From contig OY744520.1 in assembly GCA_963556195.1 (NCBI GenBank), positions 150,899,107 through 150,963,106 of the forward strand: DNA of 64,000 bases, written 5' to 3'. Positions 25,835 to 38,400 of this stretch are shown piece by piece. Position numbers and translations under genes: made by a program. The notes under the pieces were generated by a model. That model made no database searches and was not told the origin of the DNA. It saw only the letters and a list, made by a program, of their open reading frames with translations. This DNA is from Sepiola atlantica (Eukaryota; Mollusca; Cephalopoda; Sepiida; Sepiolidae). How positions within the stretch are numbered: position 1 is the stretch's first letter; each line of letters opens with the position of its first letter.

Positions 25835-26955
25835 ACCACATTTTAGAGTTAAATATTATCATCAAAAATCATTTAATTTGTTTTATCTTGCCTATGTTTT
25901 CCGTATTACGTTCGGGCAATAGCATGTCAATTTTCAGAGAAAGAGAGTTTGTTTTTACCTTTAGTTATTCTCGTAATTTGTAGGCTGCTTTCTTCGTGAT
26001 TTTGATTGAAGCGACATTCGTGTGTTATTGAATGAAGTACGATTAGGAACGTCACTATATACGAACTATTTAAGAGCGTGTGTACGCTTATTAATTCATA
26101 AAGTTGGTAAAAGTTCTTTTAAGAAAGTTTAACTGAACAAAACAGACAAAATGCCTTTGTAAACCTCGTTTTAGATGCGAATATTTTTATTACAAATCCT
26201 TGAATTATTTTCATCGTGTTTTGATCTTCTTTGTCATTTCAGACAATAGCATGTCAATCTTCAGAGAAAGAGAGTTTGTTTCCTGATAGCATTAAAAGTT
26301 TTACTTTAATTGTTTTCGTAGTTAGTAGGGTCCTACTTTATGATGTTGATTGAAGCGACGGTCAGCTTTTATTGAACGATATACGATGAGGAGCATTACT
26401 TTATATGAACTTTTTAAGAGCGCGTGGTCGCTTATAGAATAATAACATTGGCAAAAGCTCTTAGAAGCATCTTTTAAGAAATTACAAACTTTGAAAAACA
26501 AACAATATGCGCTTATAAACAAGGTTTTAAGATGAAAATATTTTGATTAAAAATCATTGATTTTAAATGTTAATTTTAAAAAAATTATTAATTTCGGACA
26601 ATAGCATGTCAATGTTCAGAGAAACAGAGTTTCGCTCACAACAAATTTAAAGGTTTTACCATTATTTTTGTACCTTGTTTCGTTATTAGGAGAGTCCTTT
26701 TTCGTGATGCTGATTGAGGCGACGATCAGGTTTTATTAAACGATGCACAATGTATAACATCTCGTTTTATTAACTATTTAGGAGCTCGTGTACGCGTATA
26801 GGATAATAAAAATTGCAAAAAGTACTTTTAAGAAATTTAAAACTTTAAAACATAGACAAAATTACGTTTAAGATGCGAATATTTTTATTAACAATAATTT
26901 TATTTATGTTATCTTGACGTTTTTCTATTTTCTTTGTTTTTTACGCTTATAGGAT
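25835..26955. repeat. diverged tandem array, unit about 330-355 bp
   Basis: The box CAATAGCATGTCAAT begins at 25917, 26244 and 26600, so the spacings are 327 and 356 bp. Each is followed at similar distances by CAGAGAAA-AGAGTTT, by a GATTGA-GCGACG box, by AACTATTTAAGAGCG-like sequence, by TTTTAAGAAA and by GATGCGAATATTTTTATTA. A partial unit precedes the first box (from ~25835), and the third unit fades out after ~26945. No open frame is shared by the units. Confidence 0.85.
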
Positions 26956-27169
26956 AATCAAAATTGACACATTTATATATTCAAAGCAACTGACCAGTCA
27001 CTGATGAAGGTAAATTGGCAGTCACTGATGAAGTGTATTTTAAGTGTAATACGTCATTTTTGTAAACAGGAAATCCAAAGGCCGCGATCAAATCTGAGAC
27101 ATTTAAGTAATATTCTTCAATGTCAATAATAATGACTCCACTGACCAAACACCAAATCATTTGAAGGAT
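26956..27169. other. no recognisable feature
   Basis: Junction between the tandem array and the LINE fragment. It contains a short local duplication (CAGTCACTGATGAAG twice near 26995-27030). Confidence 0.5.
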
Positions 27170-27835
27170 AATGAATATAAGATTATCAGTTTTATGATAA
27201 ACATTGCTATGAAGGACTTGAAAACAATAAATGGAATAGATAATAGTTGATGACTTAAGAGGATTATTAAACAATAATTTGTTGACATTGGATGTTTAGA
27301 CGACCGTGTTGTAGTCTTGATGCAATGTGTTCTAAAGATCAAAGGTTCTTGGAAATGCATTTTGTTCATAGAAAAACACTTTGATTTCAGGTACGCGAGT
27401 AATAAAAACAATATTAGCATTGGTTGTAGTTAGAAGAATTAGTCTTCTAGACGTTCTACAGGAACAACAAGATACTGGCGACGCCTCGAATGCGCGAAAA
27501 TAGCTGTAGTGAAGAAAGAGATCATCCCTTATCTGATTGGGAAGTCGATTCTTTACTCTGTCAAGACAATCACAATTGCTGTGATCGGCATCTCCCCAGA
27601 TCGGAAGGCAATACTTTATCTTAGAATTTATCTGACTCTTATACTAGTAGACGAGAGCATCAAGATTCATATAGATTTTCGAGCGGTATAATGGTTAAAC
27701 CGATTGTTTCGGTAACTTATGCTATATATAATCCGTACATCTTTCTATTCCCGGTCTGGTGTGAAAGTCAATCAAGTGGTTCCATGTATGAGAGGCATTC
27801 ATTTAAACTGTGATGAAACAATGTTAATGTGTCTG
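27170..27835 (-). pseudogene. LINE ORF2 C-terminal fragment, subfamily A
   Basis: Minus strand. 'YKSQINSKIKYCLPIWGDAD' (~27580-27640) and 'CLDRVKNRLPNQIRDDLF' (~27515-27575) match the RT C-terminal block. 'NAFPRTFDL' (~27340) is the usual 'PRT..LWN' motif, here with a stop. 'LLFNNPLKSS' (~27250) matches the subfamily A copy at 12950. Frameshifts are present. No subfamily B 3' tail is present. Confidence 0.8.
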
Positions 27836-28418
27836 TTGTGTTAGGAGAGAATAGATATGTGAAAAGTATATGTCACGCCTTAATAAGCCATACATTTTAT
27901 TTCGAAATATTTAAGACATTTATTTGTATTAAATCCGTATTTTTCGAAATATATATCTTCTTTATACAATGATAATTGCCTGATTCACTACTTCCATACG
28001 CGTTCATTTCAAGAACATAGTATGATAAAATTACCGGCATAAAAATTAATGATAAACCAACTCAAACAATCGGATAAAATATTAAAGAGACTTACTGTAA
28101 TTTGACTAGAAGAAGAAAAAGACTAGTTATAGATAATAAGGAGCTAGTAGGAAACACGGTCATATCATGAAAACAACGATACAACTGCCATTTTTTACAT
28201 TTTTAATTCTAGGTAAAACAGATCTTATTTCGGTTTGTCATGTAATTAGCTTGTACTTATATTTTTCATATTTTTTTGTGTAATTCTCTGTCATATTACA
28301 TCTATTTATAGTTATTATTCATTTATTTCATAGGTAAAATGTGTGGCTCGCATCGTGTGTATGTTTTATATTTATATGACGGTGTCTAATGATTTTAGTT
28401 TAAACTAACATTGTTGGT
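27836..28418. other. no recognisable feature
   Basis: AT-rich spacer between the LINE fragment and the MITE-like element. Confidence 0.5.
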
Positions 28419-29037
28419 ACTTCTATCGATCCTGACCCAATTTCCGTAAATATTGCGCCAGCAGTGTTCGGGCATGCTACGTAAACACCCGAGAGATGAC
28501 GAGCCGAATAGTGGCGACGATACCTTTGATACGTTGATGTGTCGTATTTTTTTCAATTTTATTTTCAAGAAAGACTGAAAAAAAAAAACGAATAAAACAT
28601 AGCAAAATTACTGTTAATAAATACATTTTTGGTTTTTATTTTTGTTACAAATAAATGCTAAACAACTGTTACTAAATACTAATAATACATATTCTGTCTA
28701 TCAAGAGCCACATGTAATAACATGTCGGGCATTTGTTCTTTTTGCAACATCTTTTTCCTGGCAGAATGAATTGACTCTTTTGCGAGATTCAACTCTTCTA
28801 CAAAGCTCTTCGTAATTGTATTTCTTCTTTTTTATTTAATTTAACAGGAAATAAACATGCACTGGCTTAGAACAATTGCTTCTGGCTTTAATCAATTTTA
28901 ATACTGATTAGAAAAATTGTCGTCTGGTTACTGACAGCTGATTGGCTAATCGCTCGGTATCTCACGGGTGTTTATGTAGCATTCCCGAACGCTGCCGACA
29001 GGAAGTTCACAGATATACGGTCAGGATTGATAGAAGT
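28419..29037. mobile_element. MITE-like element with ~95-bp terminal inverted repeats
   Basis: The plus strand from 28419 reads ACTTCTATCGATCCTGACC, and the reverse complement from 29037 reads ACTTCTATCAATCCTGACC. Further inward both share GTTCGGGCATGCTAC / GTTCGGGAATGCTAC followed by TAAACACCCG-GAGAT, to about 28512 and 28945. The ~430-bp core has no open frame. No convincing target duplication was seen, so the superfamily is undetermined. Confidence 0.85.
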
Positions 29038-29467
29038 GCAAAATAGCATTTTATAAGTGTTCACTTGACTGTATAAGCAACTCTCATGTGGCGCTTCGTA
29101 AAGCGATGTTAAGGCAGATGTAGACACCAGCGCAATCGTTTCATAGATCTGTCACATGTGAAATAGCATTTTAAACGCACAGCACCAATGGACATACATT
29201 GAATATTTGTATTCATTTATTTACTTGGTAGTTTCTAATTTATTATTATATTGCGATCCATGCCATTGCTTATTATTTTTCTATTTATTTATTGTTATGT
29301 TTGATCTCATTTTATTCTAATCATTATTTTATTTCATATAATTACCACAATGGCCTCGCCTTGATACTGTTTTTCGTATGTTTCTGATCAGATCGTAAAA
29401 TATATCTATTGTTGTTGCAGTTTCGTCAAGCATATCTGTTAAATACTATTTAGATGTGTTCACGGAT

Positions 29468-29468
<1 letters not shown>
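29038..29468. other. no gene recognised
   Basis: AT-rich. AATAGCATTTTA occurs twice (~29042 and ~29162), about 120 bp apart, which may be a small duplication. Confidence 0.4.

Positions 29469-29556
<88 letters not shown>
29469..29556. repeat. (TA)n microsatellite
   Basis: TA run with a single AAATA interruption near 29505. Confidence 0.96.
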
Positions 29557-29558
<2 letters not shown>

Positions 29559-31083
29559 ATACTTCCAGGTGACGTCCGATTTTTCGGCTTAAGTATGAAA
29601 TATCATTTCCATTGCTAAACGTGCACACTTAATGGACGCACCTTAAGTATACCGTTTATTGTTTTAAAGCATCCGGGTGACTATATTCGATCGTAAACAT
29701 TAGCAAATCAATGCTCCATTGTTATCCGTTACAGAAAACGATCGCCATCAACAGCCATTGTTTAACAGGTGAGTGAGTTCAGAGGTATGGATTATAGACG
29801 AGAAGAATGGCGATCCGTGTTGCAGTGTTATAATCGGGTAGGAGGCGTGGATCTCAAAAATCGAAGAAAGCTTTATGAAAAGGGAAATCTTTGTAAGTAA
29901 AGCGGATAAGTTAGGGGTGGGTGAATAGAATTCAATGGCCAAGTGAAACATTGCATTTCATACTTATTAACCCGATTCATGTCAATTATACGCAGGGCTG
30001 GTTAAACTATTCTTCAGTTTCTAGCATTTAGTGCGACCTGGAATCGGCATTTCTGAAATATATTCATATATGCTAAAGAATATATGCAGCATCCAGCCGT
30101 AAATATTTGTTCACGTATATAACAAAAGCTTTTCATTTTTCTTAATTTATTGTTTTCAACGTAAACTTTATAAACAAAAGATTTTGTTTATATGAATTGA
30201 AAATAAGACTTCTGAAAGATCCGATATAACCTGATGTGGAGTCATTGCTATATAGCAAACCGCGCTAATATAACTATGAAATAGAGAGTGCTCCATATGT
30301 AAACACATTTCCTCGTAATATATATATATATATATGTACAGATTGACATGGTTTCATTTGTATTTGTTACGAAGCGTTTTTATGAAAATATAAAGAACAG
30401 GATTTAAAACATACTTTCGCTCTTAAACGTGTCATATTAAGCGATTGAATCCCGAACGTACGATGTTGCAACAATAGTAATATACCTCTATATCTATCTA
30501 TACAGTGACTAATAAACGAGTTCCGCGCACATCTCTTCTGGTATATTGTTTATTTATTCATTAATCGTACTTATCTGGCTCAACATGGCAGTAGCAACAC
30601 CTGTAAACACACCTCAATCTGAATGGGAGCGACAGCAAATAATATACTGCATAAAATATGACTACAAATGCGACAGGTTTAAAAAGTACAGGACACTTTC
30701 GTTTTTCGTGCATCAGATCAAATTTTAAAATGCCCCTCAAAGAGACGAATTCTGAATCAAGTAGACAACTTCAAAGACTATTATGCGACAGTAAAGCTTC
30801 GTGTAGCCACTGCAGCCTATCTAAGCCATTCAGGATGCCCAATCCATTCTTCTGATATGTTAGTCATCCGGAAATCAGCCATTCCTTCCGCAACACAGGA
30901 GGTTGCATTTCTGACTTCCTCTAAAAATATTCATCAATTTACTCAGTCTTGTGTAGAGATTTCGTGTAAACATTACCAGATCTTTGAAGGTTTCTGTGAA
31001 TTTTATTGTTTGAGGGTTTCTATTGGTTAATCATCAGCTACACCTATTTTCAAACTTGGCCAGTTAAATCCTGTATTAAACAG
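29557..31083. other. no gene recognised
   Basis: Contains a short TA run near 30319-30335 and two overlapping open frames (30546-30855) without any domain I recognise. Otherwise featureless AT-rich DNA. Confidence 0.4.
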
Positions 31084-31113
31084 GATACATTGAACACTGA
31101 TGTTCAATGTATC
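31084..31113. repeat. perfect 13-bp stem hairpin
   Basis: GATACATTGAACA and its exact reverse complement TGTTCAATGTATC are separated by CTGA. No U-tract or gene is nearby that would make it a terminator. Function unknown. Confidence 0.85.
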
Positions 31114-31498
31114 GTTTATTGTAATCGTTAAGGCGTTCGCCACATAAACACTAACTAATGACGCCCTAATTATTCCTCCTGATACTATAAAGTGTTATCG
31201 ATGTATTGTCACGGTGTTAGTTGAACGTGCTTTTAGATTGAGAGGCTGTTCATCATTCGAGATAAGATAGAGTGAGGTAGTTTCGTGAAACTCGTACATT
31301 AGTTCATTTTAAGTAGACAAATTAAACAAATTAAAGGTCAGACAAGAATGCACATATTTTAAATCGTGAAACATTTGTTTACTTTTCCAAGCGGTGGCAG
31401 AGCAAATTAATCCACCGTATTTATTTCTTGTCTGATTTTTACGAATTGCTTTTACATAAAGACAATTCGGAGCATTATAACGACAACGATTTAAAACG
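31114..31498. other. no recognisable feature
   Basis: AT-rich spacer. Confidence 0.5.
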
Positions 31499-31569
31499 AG
31501 TGTCGAGACATCACCTGATCAAATGGAACAATTTTGTGTTTTCTAATTGTAACATGACGTCTCGACACT
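31499..31569. repeat. 14-bp inverted repeat beside a LINE 3' end
   Basis: GTGTCGAGACATCA and TGACGTCTCGACAC pair with one mismatch across ~42 bp. The right copy directly abuts the poly-T (minus-strand poly-A) of the LINE fragment at 31571. Confidence 0.75.
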
Positions 31570-31570
31570 T

Positions 31571-32010
31571 TTTTATTTCAACGTAGTTCACCCCAAACAA
31601 GGCAGGCCGCCATTGTAGACATAAGGGGCTGCTGATAAAAATGGTGAATGTTTTCCTTGGGGAGGGGGGTTAACCTAAATTGGGAGTTGTGTAGCATGAT
31701 GTATGTTTACATTAGTTTTAAATAGGATACTGTCAGGTCTGAGAAGTTTGCATACAAGGTAGAGGGAGCCCACCTTTTTTGCAGCAACCCTGGCAATGTC
31801 TTCAATGTATTTATTCGAATTCATGTTATCTGTGAAAGTAAGACAGAGGAGTTTGAATGATGAACTCTCAGGTAGAGTGTTATTTGCCATGAAATTCAGT
31901 GGTTGAATAGGTGTCTTGTAGTTATTGAAGGAAAATAGCTTTGTCTTTGCGGCATTAAAATGTACTGTCCATTTTTTACCCCAATCCACTACAAACGTTT
32001 CTTGGTTTAG
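31571..32010 (-). pseudogene. LINE ORF2 fragment with internal deletion and 3' tail, subfamily B
   Basis: A 104-codon open segment (31675-31989) reads 'WGKKWTVHFNAAKTKLFSF', then 'PESSSFKLLCLTFTDNM', 'IEDIARVAAKKVGSLY' and 'KLLRPDSILF', and then jumps directly to 'KTNVNIHHATQLPI'. In the copies at 43.8 and 54.4 kb these last two blocks are separated by about 120 codons ('YKATIRPC...' to 'PRTAGLWNSLPA...'), so an internal, frame-preserving deletion is visible. Next comes the family tail, read on the minus strand as CAGCAGCCCCTTATGTCTAC and GCCTTGTTTGGGGTGAACTA, then poly-A. The 5' end is truncated at about 32010. Confidence 0.88.
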
Positions 32011-32024
32011 CTGCCTGATTCCAT

Positions 32025-32200
32025 TGTCAATTCAGGTTCTGGTACATCTGATGTAAGAGAGGAAGAAATAACTGTCCCACTACGGAGAAGTACTAGGATA
32101 AAGCGACCAGCAACCATCTGCCACTTGTGTGATCATACGATCAGGTGGGAGTGTTACAATAAAGAGGAACACTCACTGTCAGGAAAAAGAATGAGGTGCT
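32025..32200 (+). pseudogene. possible gypsy-type pol C-terminus running into an LTR start
   Basis: A plus-strand reading contains 'VREEEITVPLRRSTRIKRPA', resembling the basic tail at the end of Ty3/gypsy integrases. About 65 bp after this stretch a purine run AGGTGGGAG is followed by TGTTACAA (~32151), the arrangement expected for a polypurine tract and the first bases of a 3' LTR. The match is short and compositionally biased, and no second LTR was found. Confidence 0.35.
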
Positions 32201-33229
32201 TCGCATATCGTATTTGCAGATTTAAAAATGGCTTCTTTTCATGGGTGCTGGGTGTTATGGTAGTCTCTGATTTGCATATGTGAAGATCAGCTGATATAAA
32301 TGAAGAGAACAGAAAGGCAGAGAGAAAGTAGGTTGCACAAAATTCGGTTAGAAATTGAATTACAGTCAAAACTTTGTTTTAATTCTTTTATTTTTCTGGC
32401 ACAGTAAGTTAACATTTACAGAGCATGCAATATGAAAAAAAAGGTGTATAGTAAATAGTGAGTCAGATAATTAAAAAAATTATAATGATAATATTCACAT
32501 ATTGAATATTTTACAGCATTTATCTGTATTTCTACGTAGGCATTCTTATATAATGGGTAACCGCTTATCAAGTCTAAACCCCTTCGAGGATAAGGGGTAC
32601 TTAGATGCGTACAGGGGCAGTTGAATGATGATGGATACTATACGAGAATTGTAAATCTCCACATACCATATACTCAACAAGAGCCGACCAATAACACAGT
32701 AATTCTACTTTGTCAGAAACATAACTGATGAGATTGGGGAGCCAAATGCTAAAATGAGGGAAAACGAGAAGTACAAAGCTGCCAAAAGTTTTAAAAAAAA
32801 CGCGGTTTGGCCGATTTGTCTTATGGTGTAGCTGGGTGTCCATATGTCCATTGCATAGGACAAACTAAAGCTTACCTGAATAACATGCCAGCTTCGTCGC
32901 GGACACGCCGACCAGAGAACAACTAGTACTAGTTTGGATGGTACTAGAAGCAGGTAAAGAATCAGACAAGATCAATGTTTTCGTATTTTGCGAGTTTGAC
33001 AGAAAATGAAGATAAACCATATATTCCCTTACAGAGAGTAAAACATTAGCTGAAAACGTATTGTCGTGTATTTTCGTATCGGAACCAAATGTTATCATGT
33101 ATAATTTGTACAATTACGAACTAATACCGTTAGGAACGTTATGTAACTACAATTGCCATCGAACTATCGGTAAACTAGCAACTTGCGTTTAATTAACCGT
33201 ATACAATAAATCGATCATCGTGTTTTGGT
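32201..33229. other. no gene recognised
   Basis: If the LTR reading at 32151 is right, its body would lie here, but I cannot define its end. The open frames (32601-32843, 32865-33113) show no recognised domain. Confidence 0.35.
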
Positions 33230-34110
33230 CATATAATAACAAACAAGTGTTGATACGCTGTAACGCATACAAACCAAATCAATCATCAAATCCTTTGTAA
33301 TATGTATTCCGTTTCAGCTTTAAATATCACTCCAAGCTAATGTGTCCTGAATAGACGGATACATCGAAATCGTGTCGAACATGTATTGCTTTGCAGCATT
33401 ATATAATGAAAATATTCAGACAAAACAAAGATGAAGAGTGCTACTATCTCGTGCCCGGCTTTCGAAAAACAGCTGCAAAAAAAACTCGTCTAATTACCAC
33501 CACTGCCAAATATTTTAATTTCTTCTTATCTGCACCCAAAGCCAAAAGAAATTTCTACGAACACTCTTTCTTTACATGAATTCCTATATTTAAAACACAA
33601 TATCAGGAAAATGTTTCCCTGAAAACTACAATAGTGTCGTCGTCAAGTCAAATATGAACAAATACTTGACGAGCAAACTTCTTATCTAATCGAACGTTGT
33701 CCATTCCATTCATAGTGTTCAACCTCTAACCATTATCAAACTGACAATCTCATTAACCTTTATCGTCGTGTAGCTTTTGGCTTTTATAAGTGTTGACTCG
33801 TTAGTAAGAAAACAATAACGAACATTGTTGATGTACAGTAAAACAGATAAATCAAACCAATACACGATTCGTTTCCAAATCGTATTGTTTTAATATTAAA
33901 AAAATAAAAATGTTGACATGCGTTAAAACGGATAAAACCAAATAAATCACTGAATAGTTTCTGAAATGCAGTGATTTCAGCATTTAATAATCCAAAAAGC
34001 GTGGATAGAACGTAACTAAATGTTAAAGAAAACAAACTAATGAACCGTTGATAATAAATATTGTGTTTCGACATAAAAGTGCTGACATGCCGTAAAAAAG
34101 AAAAACCGAA
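33230..34110. repeat. weak dispersed short repeats
   Basis: A loose motif like AAGTGTTGACATGCGTTAAA followed by a CAGATAAAACCAAA-like sequence recurs near 33243, 33788, 33910 and 34076, and part of it near 33840. Spacing is irregular and divergence high, so this may be a worn tandem array or chance in AT-rich DNA. Confidence 0.35.
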
Positions 34111-36025
<1,915 letters not shown>

Positions 36026-36087
<62 letters not shown>

Positions 36088-36090
36088 GGG
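36026..36090. repeat. (TA)n then (GA)n
   Basis: TA run to ~36065, then GA run to ~36087, directly abutting the right arm of the fold-back element. Confidence 0.95.
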
Positions 36091-37151
36091 GGACAGATAG
36101 ATAGCACATTGCCTATTAAAACCCATGACTAATCATAGAGTATCACTGAAAATCTAACTCAATCAGTACGTAGATAATCACTACAATATTACAGTAAATA
36201 TCTTCAAATCCTTGAGTAACGCATATTCGTAGTCTTAATGTGCATCGTTTTCATATTGAAAATTCAGTCACATTGAGGAAATGTGTGTTAGCGTGTAGCA
36301 TCGGATATACATAGAAAGTTTTAAAAAGTGGTCAGTATCATGGTTAAAGTACACCATTAAGACATGAGTGTTGCGATAAGGAAAATTATTTCTCATTGAA
36401 ACCCATTCGATAGAAATATAAAAATTAAAGAAGAAATGGTGAAGGATTTTAGCAAAGGGAGATCATATTACAAGATTCAAAATAGTTATGAAATGTATTT
36501 GAATTAGAGAAACAGTGAAATTGAAATGAATCAAAGAAACACAGTAGATTAAAAAAGAGTTTTGTTTGCAATATCATATTTGAATTACCTTTGTGTTCAG
36601 TTGTATCATTCTCTGTTATTGCGTTCACAATGACGAGTTTGATTTGTTTATTGTAAAAGATTAAGAAATAAATATGTATTTGCATTTTAATCTAATGAAT
36701 TTTGCATACATCCTCATATTCAAAATTATTTGTCCAATGAATTTGCCATGAGATCGGGTAGAAGGGGGCAGACTGTAAACATATATACGCTCCATAATAA
36801 ATGGAGCACTGTTAAAAGTAAAACAGTAGTGCAAAAAATACTCATTTCGTTAAAAAATTGAGTCACATCGGTTATCAGTATAGTAAAATGTAAACAAATG
36901 AATAACAGTTATTTAAATAGAGCATAATTTATTTTAATTACAAGAGTAGGTTCTTTAGTAAAGTCGTTAGAGGATCGGCGGCGAATTGTCAAATTTGGTG
37001 ATGACTAGCGTCCGGATCATGATCTCAGGATCGACGCGATTACTACGACTAGCAACACTGATAAGTCGTAAACTGAAAAAAGCTGTCTGTATAGTATTAT
37101 ATAAGACCGCAGATTAATGGAAGTAACACGTATAAACTACCAGCCTACACA
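36091..37151. other. no recognisable feature
   Basis: AT-rich DNA with no open frame or repeat structure of note. Confidence 0.5.
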
Positions 37152-37170
37152 CTATATATACATATATACG

Positions 37171-37263
<93 letters not shown>
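37152..37263. repeat. (TA)n tract, left flank of a fold-back element
   Basis: TA run with a few CATA/CGAA interruptions near its start. Confidence 0.95.
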
Positions 37264-37266
<3 letters not shown>

Positions 37267-37676
37267 AAGGAGTAAGGCTCCCGACATTTATAAAAAGGTG
37301 TTTTCAACATTTATTTATTTTTGGTTATTTTATCATGTTATAATGTTATATAACGCGTTTCAAGCAGTCGTGCGCTCTCATCATATATGTAAATCCAGTT
37401 GAAGGAAAATCTTTCGATTTAAAAGAGGGTTGTTTCATTTGGGGAATTGTGTTATTGTTTGGCGTTTTTGACACGTGCGCAAAAATGTCAAACAATAACA
37501 CATTTCCTCAAATGAAACAACACTCTTTCTAATCGAAATACATTTCTTTAAATAGATTTACATATCTGATGAGAGCAGGCCACCGCTATATAACATTATA
37601 CAATGATTAAATAATAAATAAACGTTGAAAAAGACTTTTACAAATGTAGGTTGCCTTACTCCTTTACATATATACT
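37264..37676. mobile_element. fold-back element with ~200-bp inverted arms
   Basis: Almost the whole element is an inverted repeat: both ends read GTAAAGGAGTAAGGC inward. The arms then share ACATTT-TAAAA, CAAC-TTTATTTATT, TATAATGTTATATA, GCTCTCATCA-ATATGTAAATC, GTTGTTTCATTTG-GGAA and GTGTTATTGTTTG, meeting near ACACGTGCGC at ~37471. The left arm, read on the minus strand (37350-37386), contains TGATGA, a short self-complementary stretch GAGC...GCTT and GAAACGCG, which looks like the core of a hammerhead ribozyme. The right arm keeps CTGATGAGAGC (37566) but has lost GAAAC. A TA run flanks the left side; on the right there are only a few TA bases, and the next TA run starts at 37725. Confidence 0.85.
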
Positions 37677-37721
37677 GTTCTTTCGTTGGAACTGTACTAA
37701 TACTGCACTACCCTCTTTTCT

Positions 37722-37776
<55 letters not shown>

Positions 37777-38060
37777 TGGAAGTTTCTCAACCATGTAAAC
37801 TATATTAAGAAAAAACCCAAAAAAAAAACCTTAAGTCCCAAATCCACTAGCTGGCTTTGTCAGCTTGATATCGCTTCGCAGAGTTCGGTACTTTAAATGC
37901 TTGAAACCAAAATGTTATGTGTTCAACTTTCATTCATAATTTTAAATATATGAAAAATGATCTCAAGAAAAACATAGTAGGTCCGGTTATAGGACACACG
38001 TCTTTATTGTGAAGACTAGTCTATCCGTTTCATCAGTCAAAAATCAAGTCATTTGCTTCG
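37677..38060. repeat. (TA)n at 37725-37772 and probable repeat-derived flank
   Basis: A clean TA run is followed by a segment that, read on the minus strand near 37985-38040, contains CTGATGAAACGG and AGTCTTCACAATAAAGAC. The style resembles the arms of the neighbouring fold-back elements, but no partner arm was found. Confidence 0.45.
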
Positions 38061-38400
38061 GAGAATTGTAGGAAAAATATTTTTTCCGTCCAAAACAAGG
38101 ATGTCTAGTTTTTACTAATATGAATGCAACTCTTACTGTCTTGTATTCAGTTAGTGTAATCTATTTTCTCTTATATCTTTTGTAGTTCATTTTCGCTATG
38201 TCTTATGTACAATGTAAAAAAATGTGTATTCAAAATGAGAATCGGAATATAACGCGAGCCGATATTTATAAACGAAAAAAATTGGTTATTAAACTGAGTG
38301 TTGTTTCAGTTAGGATTTTTTTATGTTAAAACGGATATTTTGTAATCGTGTTCTAAAGCCATAAAAGCAGGGTCGTTTAAAATGACAAGCAAATAACTAA
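38061..38400. other. no recognisable feature
   Basis: AT-rich spacer. Confidence 0.5.

Noticed and set aside
25917..26620. CRISPR-like spaced repeats
   Set aside because: Spacing is ~340 bp with similarity throughout the unit and the context is eukaryotic; it is a tandem array.
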